A DNA stretch of 64,000 bases from Siphonodentalium dalli (lineage: Eukaryota; Mollusca; Scaphopoda; Gadilida; Siphonodentaliidae). The stretch's first letter is position 1, and each line of letters starts with the position of its first letter. Shown piece by piece: positions 45,701-54,700 of the stretch. Position numbers and translations under genes: made by a program. The stretch spans positions 195,014,052-195,078,051 of the forward strand of contig CP136067.1 in assembly GCA_032622095.1 (NCBI GenBank). Direction: 5' to 3'. Under the pieces are notes generated by a model that was not told the DNA's origin, searched no databases, and saw only the letters and a program-made list of their open reading frames with translations.

Positions 45701-48700
45701 TCTTTGTCTGTGTAAATTTTTATTTTATTTATCTTGTCTACGCAATGAATGTTAGTTAAGGAATGAAATGTTATGGGGAGGATATTTTGAGCAAGTTGGA
45801 GAGATCATTGGAAAAAAATTTACAATTCTTATTTATGGCCTTACAATGTCAAGTCTTTCTATGCTTTTCAGGATACTGTATGAAGATGGAGAGAATTGTT
45901 TGGTGACTGCCACATTGTTTAGACGAGTCGTCGATGAATTTAAACACCACTGTAGAGAAAACAAGTAAGTGTTGACGATATTTCAGGAACATTTGGCCAA
46001 ATTGGCCCCCTGACTTTTATCGACCGAATGAAAAGACCAATGACTACACGTATCATGACAGCATTGGACAAGAATATAGTAGCAGGTTGGACAGTAGTTG
46101 ATTACAAGCCTTGAAATAGCGCGTCTGTCATTTGCAGAATGAGGTCCCCAGAGGGTGAATTTAGTGATGCTACCCCGCATAGTGGGCTAGCATCACCAAA
46201 TTCACCCTCTGGGAACCTCATTCTGCTGAGGTGTAAGCAGAATGAGGTCCCCAGAGGGTGAATTTGGTGATGCTAGCCCACTATGCGGGGTAGCATCACT
46301 AAATTCACCCTCTGGGGACCTCATTCTGCAAATGACAGACGCGCTATTTCAAGGCTTGGTTGATTATAAAATAGTTCATTAAAAAGTGGCATGTTCAATG
46401 ATGTTCTCCAGTTATGACAGAAATATATATGTTCACTAGTTGAGCCAATAGCTGGCATAAACCTTTTTATACTAAATGGATTCTCCCAACCAATCATAAA
46501 GTATACATTGGAATGGTTTATTATTTATCTGAAGGGTTTTTAGAAAAAATAAGCAGACAACAGATAATAGTACAGAAGGAGTCCTATTTATTGGAGAATT
46601 TTCAATATTTGAGGTTTCTGGGTGATAACTTTAGTTTTATTTATTTTATCGGAACAAAATTTGGTATGTTCGTTTTCCAGACCAAAATACAGGTCAAGTT
46701 CGATTATGGGTTAGGTCCAAATATTTTTTTCTCACTTATGACTCTTTTCAAATTAGAATTTTCTATATTTGAGGTTTCCGGATGATAACTTTAGTTTGGG
46801 TCATTTTATCGGAACCAAATTTGGTATTCGAGTTTTCCAGACCAAAATACTGGTCATGTTTGAGGGTTCGGCCCAAATATTTTTACTGACTCGATGGCTC
46901 TTTTCGACCAATGCTACCATTTAGTGTCACTGCCATTGTTTGTTTGTGTACAGTTCATAAAAGCACACCAGGCGTATTTTGCCACGCCCAGCACAGCTCT
47001 TGTTTTAGAAGGGATTATGTTTTGACGTAACAAGGTATGTTAATCAGCAGGAACATTACGTATGGGCCAAAAATTCTGCATCAGCTAAAAATGCTTAGAA
47101 ATTGCATGGTGACACACTCTACATATATAAACTTGATTTAACATTGGCCCATTTTCTTGGCATACTATGTGGATTAAAATCAACAATTTTCATTGTAGTT
47201 CTCCTTCTCTAATCCTTGTAACTGTTAGGCATTCAATATATAGAGGATCTACAATGAGGCCCCAGTTTATAACAGAATTTACAAAACAAGTCCAGTAAAT
47301 TAGGTCTGGACCGAGCCTTTGAGGACGTCCAGTAAATTAGGTCTGGACCGAGCCTTTGAGGACGTCCAGTAAATTAGGTCTGGACCGAGCCTTTGAGGAC
47401 GTCCAGTAAATTAGGTCTGGACCGAGCCTTTGAGGACGTCCAGTAAATTAGGTCTGGACCGAGCCTTTGAGGACGTCCAGTAAATTAGGTCTGGACCGAG
47501 CCTTTGAGGACGTCCAGTAAATTAGGTCTGGACCGAGCCTTTGAGGACGTCCAGTAAATTAGGTCTGGACCGAGCCTTTGAGGACGTCCAGTAAATTAGG
47601 TCTGGACCGAGCCTTTGAGGACGTCCAGTAAATTAGGTCTGGACCGAGCCTTTGAGGACGTCCAGTAAATTAGGTCTGGACCGAGCCTTTGAGGACGTCC
47701 AGTAAATTAGGTCTGGACCGAGCCTTTGAGGACGTCCAGTAAATTAGGTCTGGACCGAGCCTTTGAGGACGTCCAGTAAATTAGGTCTGGACCGAGCCTT
47801 TGAGGACGTCCAGTAAATTAGGTCTGGACCGAGCCTTTGAGGACGTCCAGTAAATTAGGTCTGGACCGAGCCTTTGAGGACGTCCAGTAAATTAGGTCTG
47901 GACCGAGCCTTTGAGGACGTCCAGTAAATTAGGTCTGGACCGAGCCTTTGAGGACGTCCAGTAAATTAGGTCTGGACCGAGCCTTTGAGGACGTCCAGTA
48001 AATTAGGTCTGGACCGAGCCTTTGAGGACGTCCAGTAAATTAGGTCTGGACCGAGCCTTTGAGGACGTCCAGTAAATTAGGTCTGGACCGAGCCTTTGAG
48101 GACGTCCAGTAAATTAGGTCTGGACCGAGCCTTTGAGGACGTCCAGACCTAATTTACTGCTTATAATTTACAAGTTGTAGATTCCATTTATTACATGATC
48201 CAAAACCTCGACAAAACATACAACAAATAGGACGCTAAAGTAACATCGGCTTCTATAAGGCATGTGATGACGTTTCACTTAACTATGTGTTGTTTGTCCG
48301 CGTAAAGAAATAGTCCCAGATAAATATGACTCTTTGGCATATTTAATAGCCTATATTTAATGACATAACTTTTCAAACTCTTCATTCATTATAGTTTGTT
48401 GGAAAAATATTGGAAGCCATAGTATTTACAGAATGTAACAGATGACAAACCGGAAGTCAGGCACTATTTCCTGTTATTAAACGAATGTTTAATATTACAA
48501 TTTATAGAATGGGTTTATTGAATGGATTAAGGGTAGGATCATGTAATAAAGTTAAAATCCATATATCTTTCTCAAGACTTTCCATGACACAAATCTATTA
48601 CAATGATCACAACAATTTGGTTCAGTTTTGCACATACAGTAAAACCTCTCCAAACTGGACCCTATATAATCTGGATCCCTCTCTAAAACGAACAAATTTG

Positions 48701-51700
48701 TCGGTCCCGGATTAAGCCAAGTGCACTGTCACTAATAATTACCTCTGTAATCTGGAACCTCTGTATTCTGAACACCGGACACCATTTTAGTCCGAAATAA
48801 CCATACACATGATATTTTACTGCCAGCATCCAAACGCAGGTTCCAATCAGTGACACATGTTTTCATACAGTTGTCTTTCGTACCGATCTTATCAGTGAAA
48901 TTTTGTTGAGTGAATGCACTGAACTTGATAGCAATAGCAGGTGGGTGATTAGATATCCCAGTGTTTTTTCACACATTGAGTGATTAACTGAGACTTCATT
49001 GGAGATTTACTTGTTGGCAGTTAGTTTTGATACCAGTTTAGCTGCTAAGTTGAACTATCATGTGTTCACAAACACTGTACAAAACAAACACTTTAGTTTT
49101 CCATAAATACATGTTACATTTGGCAATCATTAAAATAGATTTTTATTCCCTCTTACTTCATTTCATTTGGGTTTCAAATTGTCTATTTTCGAGGTAGTTC
49201 GCGATGTCAATGGTCCTTACTTTAGCACCATTCTGATAGAGTTACATGGACAATTGTTAGTAGTTTATTAATAATTTTAGGTGGACAATTTATTATTCAA
49301 CGAACAGACTACATTAAATGATAATAGTATTTGAAATTTTCAGCTTGGAATTGAATTAATCAGGTTGATTTATATCCAAATTTTAGCTTGCAAGTTTTTG
49401 TGATCCAAATTTAGTTTATCGGCGGGCTCATAGTTCACTTGGTGTCGTCTGAAGTTTCATCTATTAAACATGCTGTGTTATCTAATATATATTTTGGGAC
49501 TTCTGTCTGTCTGTCTGTCTGTGTGTGTGTTAGCTATGGCCGGGAAAACTGCAAGACGGAAAAACTGCCAGACGGATTTTGACGAAATTTGATACCTAGG
49601 GGTAATTTTGTCCAGCGAGTGTTTTGGACGGGTCAAATCGTGACCCCGACCTGACCTTGACCTTCAAAATGGTCAATTCAACGTCAAATTTGGTAAAATG
49701 GACGGATTTCGATGAAATTTGATACCTATGGGTACTTTTGTCTGGGGAGTGTTTTGGACGGGTCAAATCGTGACTCCGACCTGATCTTGACCTTCAAAAT
49801 GGTCAATTCAAGGTCAAAGCCCGGACGAAGTCGGGTCACCTGCTAGTATAATATATATGTCTTTATAATGGGGACATTCTGATCCGATCATAATTTCTAT
49901 AAACCAAACAATTCACTATACTGGACAAAATGGTCGGCAAACTTGAAAGATGTATCTGCTTTTCAGAATTGATTTAGTTTTTACGATAATATAAACTGAG
50001 ATTGTTATGTTTATTGTTATTTTCAGATTCAATGTCCGTGATTTTACATACAGCGAAGAAGAAATCAATGCTGGAAAGAATCAAATAATAAAATTGGAGG
50101 CAGATAAAAAGAAACAGTTTGTTAGTATCAACACAATTACTCAGCTATCTACTGATAAGTCAATATTGTTAAATGACATAATATGAAACACCATTTTACC
50201 TGCAAAATATCTCTAAAATCTTCCGTTTTCCCGTACTTGGGATGATTGGGACAAAATTTTGCTTAAATTGTAAAAGTCAGTAGTGGGAACAGTCCAAGGA
50301 GAAATACACTAATGCCCTAAATAATCGACTCCTTAACCACAGAAGAATTATGGGTAACTTTTCAGGATTTAGTCGGAAATATGGCTTGTTGCCATTCATC
50401 GGAAAGCTCTGACTAAATCCTGAAAAGTTACCCATAATTCTTCTGTGGTTAAGGAGTCGATTATTTAGGGCATTAACTGTAGGTAGAAAATATATAGAAA
50501 ATAATTGAGAATCATCTTCTGTTCTAGATGACACTTTGTAAGGAGCATTAGTTGTGCCATGGCATTCTAAATTGTGCAGGACACTTATTATGCTTAACAC
50601 ATTCACTGCTGACTACAAGTTATCTCATACTTTTTACGTATAATTAAATGGGCATCAGCAGTGAATGTGTTAAATTATTTGAAGTCACAACATAATGATC
50701 ATATTTTAATAGTGAAGCATGTATAAATGTGTATATTTTTAATCATTTATGATAATTGAACTCACTATGTTAATTGTCTTTTTCACATTTAGTCACATAA
50801 TCTGTCTTCCTCCATTTTCCTGCCACCTCATCAAGTTTCTAGCACTCAATGTAGAGTTCTCTGTCTTTGAATATGCAGTTTGTAGATAAAGATACTTCAT
50901 AGATATGATTTATCCCATCAATTTACTTTTATAATGCATATCCTTTGTCTCATGTTTTCTCTTAAACTCTTCTATGATGTGCGAAGTATGAAGTATATAA
51001 CAATTCGTTCAGTGTCCAAGATACTTATTAGGAGATACATATTTCGGGAAAGAAATTATTATATTTTAATGCTGAAGCATGTATAAATGTGTAAATTTTT
51101 AATCATTTACTTTGATATTGCATATCCTGTCTGGGACTTACAAAAATTTATTTCTCTTAATTTCAGGGTCCCCTAGTCAAATGGTTGAAAGTAAATTTCA
51201 GTGAGAGCTTCACCGCCTGGATCCATGTCAAAGCATTGAGAGTATTTGTTGAATCAGTTCTACGGTAGGTTTTAATTCTTCCTTCACGCCTGGATCCATG
51301 TCAAAGCATTGAGAGTATTTGTTGAATCAGTTCTATGGTAGGTTTTAATTCTTTCTTGGGTGAGTGGGGATAAAAACATGCATAGTAGTTTAATCATTTT
51401 ATTTAACCAAAATCTTGTACAGTAAATCCTCTCTAAACCGAACACCCTTCGGACCGGCCCTTCTGTTCGGTTTAGAGAGGTGTTCGGTTTACAGAAAATC
51501 GCAAAACCATCGGAATATATTGCCGCCGTCGCCGAACACCTCATTACTGATTACTTAAACTTTATTCAATAAACTACAAAATAAAACATAAATTGCAATA
51601 GATAAACATGCTATAATAAGAAATAAATATATGTATAGAGAAACCAGGAAACATGGAAACGATACATTTTACAGTGATTCGCGGTTTTTGAAAATGTTGT

Positions 51701-54700
51701 TGAGCTATCGTTTTCCCCGACGGCTCATTAATTGTGATAAGTTGATTTAATAAAACTGTGATGGTAACAATAAACCACTGTCCTGTACTTTTAGCGAATT
51801 AGTGTTTAGTTTGGACAATTGTTGTAAAAACAAAGAGTCCATTCCAGCACAATAGCTGATGTAAAAACAACGTGTCACTGCTATAATTACCTGTGAAGTC
51901 ACCACTGTTCAATCAGTTTGTGATATAAGCGAACATGTATCTATTTGCATCTGCATGTGGTGCAATGCAGTAACCAATTATGGTTTAGGCGCATCTAATT
52001 AAACACCTGTTGTTTAATCCGTTTCAAAGCTTTACCGATACAAAAGACCGCTAATTAAATTGGTACGCTTATTCAATAGTACGAAAGTACATTACCTGTG
52101 TGCACGCGCATTCGTCTGGTATCGCTTTCAGAATTTATTTAGAATAAGATTAAATATAAATACGGCAGTATCTTTTTATTCTCAGGCATTATATTCGTTT
52201 TAATTTGTAAATAAATTTGATTAATGTACCAAGAACACTTCGTCCGTTTGTAACTAACTGTTGTCACTGACGGTGATCGAGGTCACACACAAGTCAACTC
52301 AAAAGCGGAAACGTTCACATCATTACCTTTTAACTGACTGCGTTCGGTCTCTTCCGTCGCTTTAAGCGTTCGGATTTTTGAGGTAAACATTAGTGTATTT
52401 GTTCACTTATGGACTAATAAAGCTGTCTGGTATTCGGAGTACAGAGGTTTCGGATTACAGAGGTAATCATTAGTGACAACGCACTTGGGTAAATTCGGGA
52501 CCGAACAATTCGTTCGGAATGGAGAGGGGTTCGAATTGTAGAGGGTCTGGTTTGGAGAGGTTTCACTGTACAATGTTTCGCGGTATGATGACGGAATGTA
52601 TCAATGGTGTTATTTATCAACATGTTGTTCAATGAAATGTGGCCGTATTATCATTTGAGTATCACAAAATTTGGCCATATTACCACTTAATTTTAGAGTT
52701 TTCCATCTTCATCCGCAATTTTGTCTGAGACTGTCGATTTGACGACTCTTTTCTTGATCACAAATAATTACAAATTTCGAGAAATAAAAAATTTCAAAAA
52801 ATTGATATCTGATCACTCTGAGCTTTGATGGGTGGGTTCCTTGACTCGAATCAAATATTTTTTACCTCGAAGCCAAAGAAATATTACTTTGGGGGCGTTA
52901 TTTCTGATTATGTATCTGTAAGTTTCTGATGAAGCAACATCTTGCAGGGAAGCAGAATCATGATTAGCCCTTTCTATACTAAAGACGCATTGATGAGTAG
53001 TTATCCAGTAGGAAATGTTCAGATAATAAAGTCAACTAGGTCATTTGTTGAACTTATTATCTGAACATTTCCCTAAATAAATAGAGCTCCTTCTGCACAT
53101 TATGATCTGTTGTCTGCTTATATCACCTGTACCATTCTGATGTACACTTTTTTAACTTGGTGGGGGAATCCATTTAGAAAAGAAGGGGTTAGAATGTCTA
53201 TTCTACGATATTTTATTGTATAATTTATCCATTGTTTGTACCTCCTCTATAACTTTATATCATGTTGACTCTTGCAAAGATGAATGGGTTGGTGCTCTGA
53301 TTTTGTTCTGTAGAAAGTTTTTCTCATATTTACTTTTTCACCTATCAGGTATGATCTACCAGTGAACTTATTAACTTTTTCACCTATCAGGTATGGTCTA
53401 CCAGTGAACTTCCAGGCCATGCTTGTACAGCCAGCGAAGCGAGCATCGCGGAGACTGAGGGAGGTACTAAACCAGCACTACTTTAGTCTCGATAACACGG
53501 CGCTAATGGGATCTGAAGTAAGTATACTCAAAGGTTCCACGTTCAATAACACGGCGCTAATGGGATCTGAAGTAAGTATACTCAAAGGTTCCGCATTCAA
53601 TAACACGGCGCTAACGGGATCTGAAGTAAGTATACTCAAAGGTTCCGCGTTCAATAACACGGCGCTAATGGAATCTGAAGTAAGTATACTCAAAGGTTTC
53701 GCATTCAATAACACGGCGCTAATGGGATCTGAAGTAAGTATACTCAAAGGTTCCGCATTCAATAACACGGCGCTAATGTGATCTGCTGTAAGTATACTCA
53801 AAGTTCCTTGTTCAATACTTTCCAAGATAAAAACACAAGAAAAAATATTTTACAGTAACATAATCATTAGTTAGTTTTCCGCAGTCATTGAGGGGTTCCC
53901 AGTCACACTCACTAGTAATTATGTTGGAAAATACCTGAAAAGAAGACAATACAAAGCAGAAGTGACAAGAGAAAATTGGAGTACCCAGAAATTTAAAATT
54001 GCAGATGCGAGTTCATTTACATTCATCTGCTTCTATACTGTTCATGTCATAGTCTATATGCCAAGGTTGTTTGACATTTTCGGTTGAGACTATATGATTT
54101 TGGTGTGTATCAATGCACTGTCATGGGAAGACTCTGCACTATTTATGTTAACAATTCACAATGCATCATTACCGGTATGCATGTCTTTTCGTCTGCTGTG
54201 GTTTGCAGATGTGCATTTTTAATAATCTTGAAAATATATTATTATTTTCATAAAATTGATATCCCAATTGATGTCACACCAAATTATTTCAGGGTTTCCG
54301 CTAAAACGGACCCAGTTTTGGTGCCGAAAAAAAACTTAGATAAAAAAATGAGAAATGGATGGTGTATGGATCAATGAAATCAGAGTTGTTTTCCGTGGCT
54401 CCGGTTGTCTTTGATCTTCCAATCACCACCTGCAATGATGCCAAAAATAGACAACTTCAAAGGTTTATACCAATTTTGTGTATTCAATAATTGGTCTGTC
54501 GGCAAAACATCACACCTCAGAAAACAACTGACTTCCATAGGCGCTGGTACTGCTCAATGTAATTGTAACATCGACTGCTTCGATTTCGCTCAGAATAAAT
54601 TCAAAAACACCCCCCACACGCACACACACACACGCACATGCCTCTCCCCAAGTCCCACGATTCTGGTGCTAGCAATAATTAATTTTAATAGAACAGAACA

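Noticed and set aside
47290-48159. CRISPR array or coding repeat
   Set aside because: Identical units follow each other with no spacers, and 37 bp is not a multiple of three, so no frame stays open.
53478-53825. Minus-strand repetitive protein of 115 residues
   Set aside because: Reverse-strand shadow of the 54-bp donor array.
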